Of a DNA stretch of 64,000 bases, positions 1 to 9,161 are shown in pieces (the stretch's first letter is position 1; each line of letters starts with the position of its first letter). The stretch is taken from the NCBI RefSeq assembly GCF_900233005.1, contig NZ_LT960611.1, positions 2,666,001 through 2,730,000 on the forward strand. The letters run 5' to 3'. Under the pieces are notes generated by a model. The model had not been told where the DNA came from and did no database searches. It saw only the letters and a program-made list of their open reading frames with translations. Made by a program: the position numbers and the translations under genes. The stretch comes from Vibrio tapetis subsp. tapetis. GTDB taxonomy: Bacteria; Pseudomonadota; Gammaproteobacteria; Enterobacterales; Vibrionaceae.

Positions 1-1
1 C

Positions 2-673
2 CAAAATTCAGATCTTTCTTTGGAAGATAGAATTGATGCAGCAGCCATTGATTCAGCGGTTCGTGCGACCCTATTTCGCCTCATACCGAATCAAGCTCCC
101 ATGGAATTTCGCCGAATTTCATCGGAATATGGTTACCGTACCCACCCTATTACTAAAAAACGCCACTTTCATCGAGGGTTAGACATGACTTGCCAAACTG
201 GCGAGCCAATATACGCACCAGCCGATGGTGTGGTTGAGTTTACTAGGCCAAGTAATCAAGGCTACGGTAACTATTTGAAACTCCGTCATTCATTTGGCTT
301 CATGACCTCTTATGCTCACATGAAGAGTTTTAATGTTCGAAGCGGTCAGTTCATTAGTAAAGGGGATTTAGTAGGACAATGCGGCAACTCCGGGATCTCT
401 ACCGGTGCGCACTTACATTACGAAGTTCGATTTTTGGGCCGCACACTCAATCCCGCAAACTTTGTAAACTGGAATGCCGAACAGTTCGACCAAATGTTTG
501 AAAACGAACGCAGCATCAATTGGAGTGCTCTGCTTGATGTCGTAAACAAGGTGGTTAAACAGCAAGTTTTGTTGACCCAACAGCCGACAGAACAGAGTTC
601 ACTTGAATCTGAAACGATAGTCGCCCCAGAAACCGCCAGCAATACTTCGGTAGATATGGCGATAACTCAGTAG
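2..673 (+). CDS. M23-family zinc metallopeptidase (partial, 5' end outside window)
   Basis: Peptidoglycan endopeptidase of the lysostaphin/LytM class (M23), expected to act on cell-wall cross-bridges in the periplasm. The frame is open from the first bases of the window, so the true start and probably an N-terminal membrane or coiled-coil part lie upstream. The M23 core shows the zinc ligands in H-R-G-L-D (HxxxD) and H-L-H-Y-E (HxH), with the typical G-x-x-H-P segment before them. The C-terminal 60 residues are Gln/Ser/Thr rich and look disordered. It is convergent with tyrA and shares a bidirectional terminator with it. Family assignment is firm; the exact substrate and activation partner cannot be told. 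Confidence 0.9.
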   Translation, partial: QNSDLSLEDRIDAAAIDSAVRATLFRLIPNQAPMEFRRISSEYGYRTHPITKKRHFHRGLDMTCQTGEPIYAPADGVVEFTRPSNQGYGNYLKLRHSFGFMTSYAHMKSFNVRSGQFISKGDLVGQCGNSGISTGAHLHYEVRFLGRTLNPANFVNWNAEQFDQMFENERSINWSALLDVVNKVVKQQVLLTQQPTEQSSLESETIVAPETASNTSVDMAITQ

Positions 674-700
674 CCGAGATATCAACCTCGATACAAACAA

Positions 701-726
701 AAAAAGAGCGGATATCCGCTCTTTTT
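701..726. terminator. Bidirectional rho-independent terminator
   Basis: Perfect inverted repeat AAAAAGAGCGGAT/ATCCGCTCTTTTT between the convergent M23 peptidase and tyrA genes; A-run on one side and T-run on the other, so it can serve both. Confidence 0.9.
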
Positions 727-750
727 AATTTGAAAATTGACCGCTCGTCA

Positions 751-1878
751 TTAACCGCGATGCAGCGCGTCATTCGCTTGTTTCAGTAAGCTTTGGCTCT
801 CGCTCATAAATTGCTGTGAGTAATCACCAAACCACTCGCCTACCTGTTCAAAGCTTTCAACGAAGGCTTGCTTATCTTTTGCCTCTAATACGCTGATCGC
901 TTGACCAAAGCAGTGATGGAATCGCTTGATCATCGCGATGTTCTCTGGCGACGACATAATAATATCAGCATATAGGTTGGGATCTTGTGCAAACAAACGT
1001 CCCACCATTGCCAACTCCAAACGGTAAATTGGCGAGCTAAGTCCAACTAAAGTATCAAGATTCGGGTTCTCACCACTTAGGTGTAAACCGTAAGCAAATG
1101 AGGTGAAGTGGCGAAGCGCTTGAATTAATGTCATACCTTGATCGTGCTCTTGCGCATCAATGTGACAAAGACTTGCCCCCCAGATTTCAATTTGCTTAAG
1201 CAGCCATTGGTAAGCATCGGCTCCACGCCCATCACAATACACCACGACTTGCTTAGCCAAACTTGGAACATCAGGACCAAACATAGGATGTAAACCAACA
1301 ACTGGGCCATCATGTGATGCCAGCATAGCTTTCAGCGGCTCTGACTTAACAGAGGTTAAATCACACAATATGCAGTCGTTCGGCAAATTAGATAACTTGC
1401 CAATCACACTCTGAGTTAAATGGATCGGTACCGTGACCACAACGAGGCCGGCACCATCTAGAATTTCATCAGAGCGATTCCAATCCTGGCTGCCTAAAAT
1501 TTTCACTTCATAGCCCGAGAGCGTAAACATACGAACAAACACGCTACCAAGCTGACCATGACCCCCCACAACCACTACAGTGCCAAGGTCTGGCTTCAAA
1601 CACTTAAAGCCAGAATCTTTTCCACTGGTATAAGACTCGCGCATAGTGCGGCGAAGTATGTCTTCTATTAACTGTGGTGGAACGCCTTGCTTCTCAGCTT
1701 CAGAGCGCCTTGAGGCCAACATTGATGCTTCTCGTTCGGGAACATAAATCGGCAATCCATGCTTACTTTTTACTTCACCGACTTTTTCAACCAAAGCCAA
1801 ACGTTGAGCAAGCAAATCAAGCATCTGCTTGTCGACAAGATCAATTTGATCCCTTAATTCATTCAGTTCAACGGCCAT
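751..1878 (-). CDS. tyrA: Bifunctional chorismate mutase / prephenate dehydrogenase (T-protein)
   Basis: Converts chorismate to prephenate and then to 4-hydroxyphenylpyruvate, the committed branch to tyrosine. At 375 residues it is the normal length for the enteric/Vibrio T-protein. Residues 1-90 are the AroQ chorismate mutase helix bundle; a dinucleotide-binding glycine motif (GGHGQLG, 105-111) opens the dehydrogenase, and His197 in G-L-H-P-M-F-G-P matches the catalytic histidine. The start ATG lies 14 bp after the aroF stop, so the two form an operon and tyrA shares the TyrR-controlled promoter upstream of aroF. Feedback inhibition by tyrosine is known for the family. Confidence 0.97.
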   Translation of the reverse strand: MAVELNELRDQIDLVDKQMLDLLAQRLALVEKVGEVKSKHGLPIYVPEREASMLASRRSEAEKQGVPPQLIEDILRRTMRESYTSGKDSGFKCLKPDLGTVVVVGGHGQLGSVFVRMFTLSGYEVKILGSQDWNRSDEILDGAGLVVVTVPIHLTQSVIGKLSNLPNDCILCDLTSVKSEPLKAMLASHDGPVVGLHPMFGPDVPSLAKQVVVYCDGRGADAYQWLLKQIEIWGASLCHIDAQEHDQGMTLIQALRHFTSFAYGLHLSGENPNLDTLVGLSSPIYRLELAMVGRLFAQDPNLYADIIMSSPENIAMIKRFHHCFGQAISVLEAKDKQAFVESFEQVGEWFGDYSQQFMSESQSLLKQANDALHRG

Positions 1879-1892
1879 CCCGTACTACCTTA

Positions 1893-2966
1893 TTAGTCCT
1901 TCAAACGATTCTGTAAAAACGGCACAAGCTCTTGGTGTGCGTGCTTCAATAGTGCCTCAGTTGAGTCCCAATTGATACATGCATCCGTAATAGACACGCC
2001 GTATTTCATTTCATTTAATGGAATATCCGACGGCTGATTGCCTTCATGGATATGACTTTCAATCATTAGACCAATAATCGAACGGTTACCTTCACGGATC
2101 TGATGAATCGCATCTTCGGCAACCAGCGGTTGTCTACGGTAATCTTTACGAGAGTTCGCATGGCTACAGTCAATCATTAAGGCTGCATCTAAACCTTGGC
2201 CTGCCAATTCCTGCTCGCATTCATTGACCGACACTGAATCGTAGTTTGTTTGTTTTCCACCACGTAAAATAACGTGTCCATCAGGGTTACCCTGTGTGGT
2301 TAGAAGTGCAACTTGACCATCACGGTTGATACCCATAAAACGATGGCTTGAAGAAGCGGCTTGCATTGCATTGACGGCTGTCGATAAGCTGCCATCAGTG
2401 CCATTTTTAAAACCAACAGGCATCGATAAACCACTGGCCATTTCACGGTGTGTTTGAGACTCTGTCGTACGAGCGCCAATCGCTGACCAGCTAAAGGTGT
2501 CACCTAGGTATTGTGGACTGATTGGATCAAGCGCCTCTGTTGCCAGTGGAATTTCCATTTCAGCCAGTTGAACCAATAAGCGACGAGCCACATGCAGACC
2601 ATGCTCTATATCAAATGTACCATCTAAGTGCGGATCATTGATTAGTCCCTTCCATCCCACCGTAGTACGAGGCTTTTCAAAGTAAACTCGCATCACAAGG
2701 TAAAGTTGGTCTCCCACCACCTCTTGAAGTGCCTTTAAGCGTTTAGCGTATTCAAGTGCAGCATCAACATCATGAATTGAGCAAGGGCCACACACCACGA
2801 GTAAGCGATGATCGGTTTTCTTAATAATATTGGAGATATCCTGACGCGTAGACTGAATGAATTGGCGCCCTTTTTCACTCAACGGCAGTTTTTCTTTTAG
2901 CTGGTTAGGAGTAATTAGAACTTGTTCGCCGCTTATATGGATGTTGCTTAATTCACTTTTTTGCAT
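1893..2966 (-). CDS. aroF: 3-deoxy-7-phosphoheptulonate synthase, Tyr-sensitive type (DAHP synthase)
   Basis: First step of the shikimate pathway: phosphoenolpyruvate plus erythrose 4-phosphate to DAHP. The frame is open further upstream, but I choose the ATG at 2966 (start MQKSELSNIH), which has a GGTGTAGAG ribosome site in front and gives 357 residues, the family's usual length. Type I AroA(F/G/H) signatures are visible, including G-P-C-S-I-H-D, the K-P-R-T-T-V-G-W-K-G PEP loop and D-C-S-H-A-N-S. It is operonic with tyrA and preceded by TyrR boxes, which together point to the tyrosine-repressed isozyme AroF rather than AroG or AroH. Confidence 0.95.
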   Translation of the reverse strand: MQKSELSNIHISGEQVLITPNQLKEKLPLSEKGRQFIQSTRQDISNIIKKTDHRLLVVCGPCSIHDVDAALEYAKRLKALQEVVGDQLYLVMRVYFEKPRTTVGWKGLINDPHLDGTFDIEHGLHVARRLLVQLAEMEIPLATEALDPISPQYLGDTFSWSAIGARTTESQTHREMASGLSMPVGFKNGTDGSLSTAVNAMQAASSSHRFMGINRDGQVALLTTQGNPDGHVILRGGKQTNYDSVSVNECEQELAGQGLDAALMIDCSHANSRKDYRRQPLVAEDAIHQIREGNRSIIGLMIESHIHEGNQPSDIPLNEMKYGVSITDACINWDSTEALLKHAHQELVPFLQNRLKD

Positions 2967-2975
2967 CTCTACACC

Positions 2976-2993
2976 TGTAAACTTTAAGTTACA
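2976..2993. promoter_or_regulatory. TyrR box (leader-proximal) before aroF
   Basis: TGTAAA-N6-GTTACA, 11 of 12 positions of the TyrR consensus TGTAAA-N6-TTTACA. It lies just upstream of the aroF ribosome site, a repression position. A weaker TGTAAA-N6-AAACAT half-match sits at 3063-3080. Confidence 0.65.
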
Positions 2994-3083
2994 CCCATGT
3001 ATTTTAATGGGCTTATCAATCTCTATAGATGATAAAATAACAGCATATAGGCACTTTTCAAGTGTAAATTTAAAAAACATTAG

Positions 3084-3101
3084 TGTAAATTTAAATTTAC
3101 A
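3084..3101. promoter_or_regulatory. Strong TyrR box upstream of aroF-tyrA
   Basis: A perfect TGTAAA-N6-TTTACA palindrome (TGTAAATTTAAATTTACA) about 120 bp before the aroF start. TyrR is the known repressor of aroF-tyrA with tyrosine as co-repressor; strong plus weak boxes in tandem is the usual arrangement. The site also lies about 80 bp before btsS on the other strand. Confidence 0.8.
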
Positions 3102-3183
3102 CTTAATATTTATTGTCACTATCACCCTATTTTAGAGAAAAGTCCCTTAAAATGAGATAAACCAACCTCGACTACGTGTGTAT

Positions 3184-4854
3184 ATGGATCTCATTCTTTC
3201 ACTGCTGCAGCAAATGTGTGTCTACCTTATGCTCGCATACATGCTTAGCAAGACACCGCTCTTTTTGCCACTGCTGAATATATCAACCAGACCAAGCCAT
3301 CGCCTAGGGTGCTATGTGGTGTTTTCTCTATTTTGCATTATGGGTACCTACTTTGGTTTGCAGATCAATGATGCCATTGCCAATACTCGTGCGATTGGTG
3401 CCGTTATGGGGGGATTGTTTGGCGGGCCTTTCGTCGGATTTGCAGTGGGACTTACTGGAGGATTGCATCGATATAGTCTCGGTGGGTTTACAGACATTGC
3501 TTGCGCGATTTCCACTACAGCCGAAGGGCTAATTGGTGGCCTGTTACATAGCTACTATCTACGAAAAGATAAACGAGATCAGCTCTTTAATCCGATGATT
3601 GTTTTCTCCATCACCTTGTTTGCAGAAATCGTTCAAATGCTGATTATTTTACTGGTCGCCAAACCGTTCGACCAAGCATATGAACTGGTCTCTGATATTG
3701 CGGCGCCAATGATCATTGCGAACTCTGTCGGTGCAATGCTATTCATGAGCATCATTCAGGATAGAAAAACCATCTTCGAGAAATACTCTGCCACGTTTTC
3801 ACGGCGGGCTCTGACGATTGCGGAACGTACTGTTGGGGTATTAAGTGATGGCTTTAATACAACCAATGCAGAGAAGATCGCGCGAATCGTTTATGAGGAA
3901 ACCAATGTTGGAGCCGTCTCTATTACCGACAGAGAAAAAATCCTCGCATTTGTTGGCATAGGTGATGACCACCACAAACCCAATACCCCCATCTCATCTC
4001 AATGCACGCTAGACTCAATTGAGAAAAACGACATTATTTACCTTGATGGTACCGAGACTCCGTACCAATGCTCTCTTTCTCAAGATTGTAAATTGGGCTC
4101 AGCGCTTATCATTCCTCTTCGTGCAGGTAGTGAAGTGGTCGGTACAATCAAGCTGTATGAGCCAAAGAAAAAACTCTTTTCAACCATTAATATGTCGATG
4201 GCAGAAGGGATCGCTGAGCTGCTATCTAGCCAAATACTCTATGGCGATTACCAACAACAACAAACCTTACTCACTCAAGCTGAGCTTAAATTACTGCATG
4301 CTCAAGTTAACCCGCACTTTTTATTTAATGCTCTAAATACAATCAGCGCAGTCATCCGCCGAGATCCCGATAAGGCTCGCCAGCTCATTCAGCACCTATC
4401 ACAGTTCTTTCGCAGTAATTTAAAACAGAACATAGAAACGGTTCGGCTTAAAGAGGAATTAGCACACGTTAATTCCTATTTAACCATTGAAAAGGCGCGC
4501 TTTAGCGATCGGCTCGACGTAAAAATAGACATCGAGGAACAGCTGCTGGAATACACTATTCCCAGCTTCACATTGCAGCCTTTGGTCGAAAATGCCATTA
4601 AGCACGGTGTCTCTCACCTCCTAGAGGGCGGCCAAGTTCACATTTACAGCCAACCGCTAGAAAAAGGGGTGCGCATCATAGTCGAAGACAATGCAGGCAG
4701 TTATACTGCTCCGCCAGAAGACCACCAAGGATTAGGGCTCGATATCGTCGATAAAAGGCTTACGCACTTGCTGGGTAAAAATTCGGCTCTGAAGATCGAT
4801 TGCAAATCCGATTGCTATACTAGGATGAGCTTTGTTATCCCAACAACTACATGA
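3184..4854 (+). CDS. btsS: LytS-family sensor histidine kinase BtsS (YehU-like)
   Basis: Inner-membrane sensor kinase. In E. coli BtsS senses extracellular pyruvate and phosphorylates BtsR. The first 190 residues hold the 5TM-LYT membrane domain, with the conserved R-A-I-G-A-V-M-G-G and G-L-T-G-G-L-H-R-Y segments; a GAF domain follows (about 210-345, including T-D-R-E-K-I-L-A-F-V-G-I-G-D-D-H-H); then the His_kinase motif L-H-A-Q-V-N-P-H-F-L-F-N-A-L-N-T and a HATPase_c domain (L-V-E-N-A-I-K-H-G). I start at ATG 3184 rather than the GTG two codons earlier. The sequence tracks E. coli BtsS along its whole length. btsR follows 7 bp later. Confidence 0.9.
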   Translation: MDLILSLLQQMCVYLMLAYMLSKTPLFLPLLNISTRPSHRLGCYVVFSLFCIMGTYFGLQINDAIANTRAIGAVMGGLFGGPFVGFAVGLTGGLHRYSLGGFTDIACAISTTAEGLIGGLLHSYYLRKDKRDQLFNPMIVFSITLFAEIVQMLIILLVAKPFDQAYELVSDIAAPMIIANSVGAMLFMSIIQDRKTIFEKYSATFSRRALTIAERTVGVLSDGFNTTNAEKIARIVYEETNVGAVSITDREKILAFVGIGDDHHKPNTPISSQCTLDSIEKNDIIYLDGTETPYQCSLSQDCKLGSALIIPLRAGSEVVGTIKLYEPKKKLFSTINMSMAEGIAELLSSQILYGDYQQQQTLLTQAELKLLHAQVNPHFLFNALNTISAVIRRDPDKARQLIQHLSQFFRSNLKQNIETVRLKEELAHVNSYLTIEKARFSDRLDVKIDIEEQLLEYTIPSFTLQPLVENAIKHGVSHLLEGGQVHIYSQPLEKGVRIIVEDNAGSYTAPPEDHQGLGLDIVDKRLTHLLGKNSALKIDCKSDCYTRMSFVIPTTT

Positions 4855-4861
4855 GGCTATT

Positions 4862-5584
4862 ATGCTAACTGCCATCGTCATAGATGACGAATTGTTTGCT
4901 CGAGAAGAGCTGATAGATCTTCTCAATGAGACCAAGCAAATTGATGTGATTGATCAGGCAAGTAATGCGATTGAAGGATTAAAGAAAATCAATGCGCTAA
5001 AGCCCGATGTGGTTTTTTTGGATATTCACATGCCACAAATATCAGGGATAGAACTGCTTGCGATGCTCGACCCCGACACCATGCCGAATGTGGTTTTTGT
5101 AACGGCTTACGACCAGTATGCCTTGCAAGCCTTTGAAGACAATGCTTTTGATTATCTGCTAAAACCTATAGAGCCTAATCGGCTGAAAAAAAGCGTCGCG
5201 CGTTTAACAAAAACCTGCGAACTAAAATCTCAACCAGATATCAGCACCATTACGCCAAGCACATTAAGCCAAGTTCCGTGTATCGGACACAACCGAATTG
5301 TCATTATCCCAATTGTTGACGTTGAATTCGCCTATACAGATATCAGCGGCGTCCAGATTAAAACCGCAGAGCAAACCGCCACCAGCCAACTGACCTTAAA
5401 AGTATTGGAACAAAAAACACCGCTATTGCGCTGTCATCGCCAGTATTTAGTGAACACTAAATGTATTAGAGAAATAAAGCTCTTAGAACACGGATTAGCA
5501 GAAATCGTCACCGTAAGTGGTCATCCGGTTCCTGTTAGTCGACGATACTTAAAAAGCCTCAAAGAAACATTGGGGTTTCACTAG
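4862..5584 (+). CDS. btsR: LytTR-family response regulator BtsR (YehT-like)
   Basis: Transcription factor partner of BtsS. Receiver domain with the acidic pocket D9-D10, phospho-acceptor D54 (F-L-D-I-H-M-P) and a K in L-L-K-P-I; C-terminal LytTR DNA-binding domain with L-L-R-C-H-R-Q-Y-L-V-N and V-S-R-R-Y-L-K. ATG 4862 is chosen over the open frame upstream because it has GAGG in front and begins exactly at the receiver domain (240 residues, normal). Its expected target is a CstA-type pyruvate transporter gene; the CstA-family gene at 11679 has matching boxes. Confidence 0.9.
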   Translation: MLTAIVIDDELFAREELIDLLNETKQIDVIDQASNAIEGLKKINALKPDVVFLDIHMPQISGIELLAMLDPDTMPNVVFVTAYDQYALQAFEDNAFDYLLKPIEPNRLKKSVARLTKTCELKSQPDISTITPSTLSQVPCIGHNRIVIIPIVDVEFAYTDISGVQIKTAEQTATSQLTLKVLEQKTPLLRCHRQYLVNTKCIREIKLLEHGLAEIVTVSGHPVPVSRRYLKSLKETLGFH

Positions 5585-5626
5585 TCTGTTTTACTATGCC
5601 TATTAAGGGGTTGGAACTGCCACACT

Positions 5627-5651
5627 TTAGAGCCACTCACAGCGGCTCTAA
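5627..5651. terminator. Stem-loop between convergent btsR and nagZ
   Basis: TTAGAGCC-N9-GGCTCTAA perfect stem in the 81-bp gap between convergent genes. No long T-run, so a weak or factor-assisted terminator. Confidence 0.55.
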
Positions 5652-5665
5652 CCTGTCTGCACTCC

Positions 5666-6649
5666 TTAATCAATCGGAGGCTTCATCGCTTCGCTCGCCA
5701 GCTTCCATTCATTACTCAACTTAAGATCCGCCAAACTAAATGACTGAGATTTCAACAAAGAATCCGCTTGCAGTACGCGGGTAATTTCAAGGTTATCTAA
5801 GACATCAATAGCGGAAGGTCGATGATTACACATCAAGACCATATCACAACCAGCGTCCAGTGACTGTTTAGCTCGTTGCGCTGCGCTGCCCATGATTTTA
5901 GCCCCTTCCATACCTAAGTCATCAGAAAATACGATGCCTTTAAAGCCAAGCTGTTGGCGCAGTACCGTCTTCAACCAGAAGTCACTGCCGCTGGCAGGCT
6001 GATCATCATAGTGAGGGTAAATCACATGAGCAGGCATCATTGCGTCGAGCACGCCAGCATCAATTTGAGCTTTGAATATCGCCATATCTTGGGCAAACAC
6101 GTTGTCACGAGGATCAATAGGGGTTTCTACGTGAGAGTCGGCAACCACGTTGCCATGACCAGGAAAATGCTTACCTGTTGTCGCCATACCGGTTTGCTTC
6201 ATGCCTTGCATAAAAGCGGTACTATAAGAAACGATAGACGCAAAGTCTTCACCAAATGCTCGGCTACCAATGGCTTTACATTCGTGCCCCTGATCCAGCA
6301 CTGGGGCAAAGCTCAAATCGATATCATGTGCAATTAACTCTGCCGCCATGAGCCAACCAGCTTGCCTTGCCAGCTCAACACCATTCTTTTGCTTAGCAAA
6401 ATCTTGCGCGGCGGGAATTCGGCTAAACCCCTCTTTGAAACGCTGAACTCGACCACCTTCTTGATCAACGCCAATCAGAATTGGGCGATTCGCCGCTTTA
6501 CGGATCGCTTTGTTTAACGCCAATAGCTGCTTATTATCGTGATAATTTCGCGCAAATAGAATGACGCCACCAACGGTTGGGTGCTGCAGAAGCTCTCTTT
6601 CTTCTGCATCCAACTCACAACCTTCTACATCTAGCCAAAGCGGTCCCAT
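5666..6649 (-). CDS. nagZ: Beta-N-acetylhexosaminidase (peptidoglycan recycling)
   Basis: Cytosolic family 3 glycosidase that removes GlcNAc from anhydro-MurNAc muropeptides. The GH3 NagZ signature K-H-F-P-G-H-G-x5-D-S-H is present, which supplies the His/Asp pair, plus [14 protein letters not shown]. The ATG at 6649 ([10 protein letters not shown]) is preferred over the TTG four codons upstream because that TTG-GAG stretch itself forms the ribosome site (GGAGATAAAA). 327 residues, normal. It is divergent from anmK-murQ, which act later in the same pathway. Confidence 0.96.
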   Translation of the reverse strand: MGPLWLDVEGCELDAEERELLQHPTVGGVILFARNYHDNKQLLALNKAIRKAANRPILIGVDQEGGRVQRFKEGFSRIPAAQDFAKQKNGVELARQAGWLMAAELIAHDIDLSFAPVLDQGHECKAIGSRAFGEDFASIVSYSTAFMQGMKQTGMATTGKHFPGHGNVVADSHVETPIDPRDNVFAQDMAIFKAQIDAGVLDAMMPAHVIYPHYDDQPASGSDFWLKTVLRQQLGFKGIVFSDDLGMEGAKIMGSAAQRAKQSLDAGCDMVLMCNHRPSAIDVLDNLEITRVLQADSLLKSQSFSLADLKLSNEWKLASEAMKPPID

Positions 6650-6750
6650 TTTTATCTCCAAGCATCGTATAAATTTCGCTAAGTTATCGAGACTATTCGG
6701 TTTAATTTTGCATTACAATGGTTTTGCATCGCTTTTTAAGGAACGAATGA

Positions 6751-7872
6751 ATGAAAGACGCAGAGCTTTATATCGGAGTAATGTCTGGCACAAGTATGGA
6801 TGGTGTCGATTGTGCACTGGTTAGCATTAAAAATGATCAAGTAATACTACTAGATCATCACTTCACTCCCATGCCCAGCAAGCTAAAAAAACAGTTACTT
6901 TCTGTGTGCCTAAATCAGTCAACCAACATAGAAACGGTTGGCCGCTTAGATCATCAACTCGGACACTTATTTGCCGATGCGGTTATCTCACTGCTACAAA
7001 AGAGCAATACCAAACCAAGTGATGTCGTCGCGATTGGTAACCATGGTCAAACATTGTTTCATCAGCCAACAGGCTCTACGCCATTCACTATGCAGTTAGG
7101 CGATGCCAATATCATTGCCGCAAAAACCGAGATAACAACCATTGCGGATTTTCGCCGTAAGGACTTAGCCTTAGGAGGGCAAGGAGCGCCGCTAGTACCG
7201 GCATTTCATCGTGCTTTATTTGAAGCCAAAGATGCCAGCGTTGTGGTGCTCAATATTGGCGGGATCTCTAATATTTCAGTACTGCATCCAAACAAACCTG
7301 TTATTGGCTATGATACTGGCCCAGGTAACATGTTAATGGACGCGTGGATTTACGCTCAACAAGGCAAGAAATACGACCATAACGCCGAGTTCGCCTTAAG
7401 TGGACAAGTGAATAACGCGTTAATTAATCAACTTCTCGAAGAATCCTACTTGTCACTCTCAGCCCCTAAAAGCACCGGTCGCGAGTTATTTAACTTAGAG
7501 TGGTTGCACGCTCAGTTAGCACGATTTTCTACTCAACAGGAATTAGCTTCCTGCGATGTCCAAGCCACTTTGACTGAATTCACTGCGGTCAGCATTACAA
7601 ATGAAGTACGCAAATACGCATGCGGGGTGCAACCTCAGCTCCTTGTTTGTGGAGGCGGTGCATGCAATCCATTACTGATGCAACGTTTACAACAATTGCT
7701 TCCAGAATGGTTAGTTGATATCACGAGCAATAAAGGGGTAGACAGCGATTATATGGAAGCCATGGCATTTGCGTGGCTGGCCTATCGTAGGCAGCATAAC
7801 TTGCCAAGTAATGTACCAGAAGTCACCGGGGCGTCACGACTCGCTTCTCTGGGAGTAATCTATCCTGCTTAG
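6751..7872 (+). CDS. anmK: Anhydro-N-acetylmuramic acid kinase
   Basis: Phosphorylates and opens 1,6-anhydro-MurNAc to MurNAc-6-phosphate using ATP. 373 residues with the N-terminal G-V-M-S-G-T-S-M-D-G-V-D nucleotide motif, I-A-D-F-R-R-K-D catalytic region, and N-I-G-G-I-S-N-I and Y-D-T-G-P-G-N-M motifs of the ASKHA-like fold. ATG 6751 follows an AAGGAACG ribosome site. The product is the substrate of MurQ, encoded 80 bp downstream. Confidence 0.97.
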   Translation: MKDAELYIGVMSGTSMDGVDCALVSIKNDQVILLDHHFTPMPSKLKKQLLSVCLNQSTNIETVGRLDHQLGHLFADAVISLLQKSNTKPSDVVAIGNHGQTLFHQPTGSTPFTMQLGDANIIAAKTEITTIADFRRKDLALGGQGAPLVPAFHRALFEAKDASVVVLNIGGISNISVLHPNKPVIGYDTGPGNMLMDAWIYAQQGKKYDHNAEFALSGQVNNALINQLLEESYLSLSAPKSTGRELFNLEWLHAQLARFSTQQELASCDVQATLTEFTAVSITNEVRKYACGVQPQLLVCGGGACNPLLMQRLQQLLPEWLVDITSNKGVDSDYMEAMAFAWLAYRRQHNLPSNVPEVTGASRLASLGVIYPA

Positions 7873-7910
7873 GAGCGGCTGAGTATAAAACAACACACTA
7901 AACTACATAA

Positions 7911-8882
<972 letters not shown>

Positions 8883-8905
8883 CCTCACCCAACACGCAAC
8901 TTCGT

Positions 8906-8932
8906 AATGTAAGGGAGTATCTCTCTTACATT
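8906..8932 (+). terminator. Stem-loop after murQ
   Basis: 12-bp stem AATGTAAGGGAG-TAT-CTCTCTTACATT (one G-T pair) 24 bp after the murQ stop. No strong T-run. The rest of the 280-bp gap to 9162 is AT-rich and presumably holds the promoter of the next gene; nothing else stands out. Confidence 0.5.
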
Positions 8933-9161
8933 GCGTATAGCTAATCCAGCTTTTGCTTATTTTCTCACACTTTATTGCCACTTTTTCTGCTAGCTTTATA
9001 CATTCCGATAACATAATGCCTATACTTACACAAAACATTGGTAGAGATGTGTATTGAGCAGCCTATTCAAACTTCTACACAATGACATTTTCACACTGAC
9101 CGAGCATCACCAAATAGGCATGAAAACCTGAAAAAAACAGCCCAAAACCGAGAGGACATGC

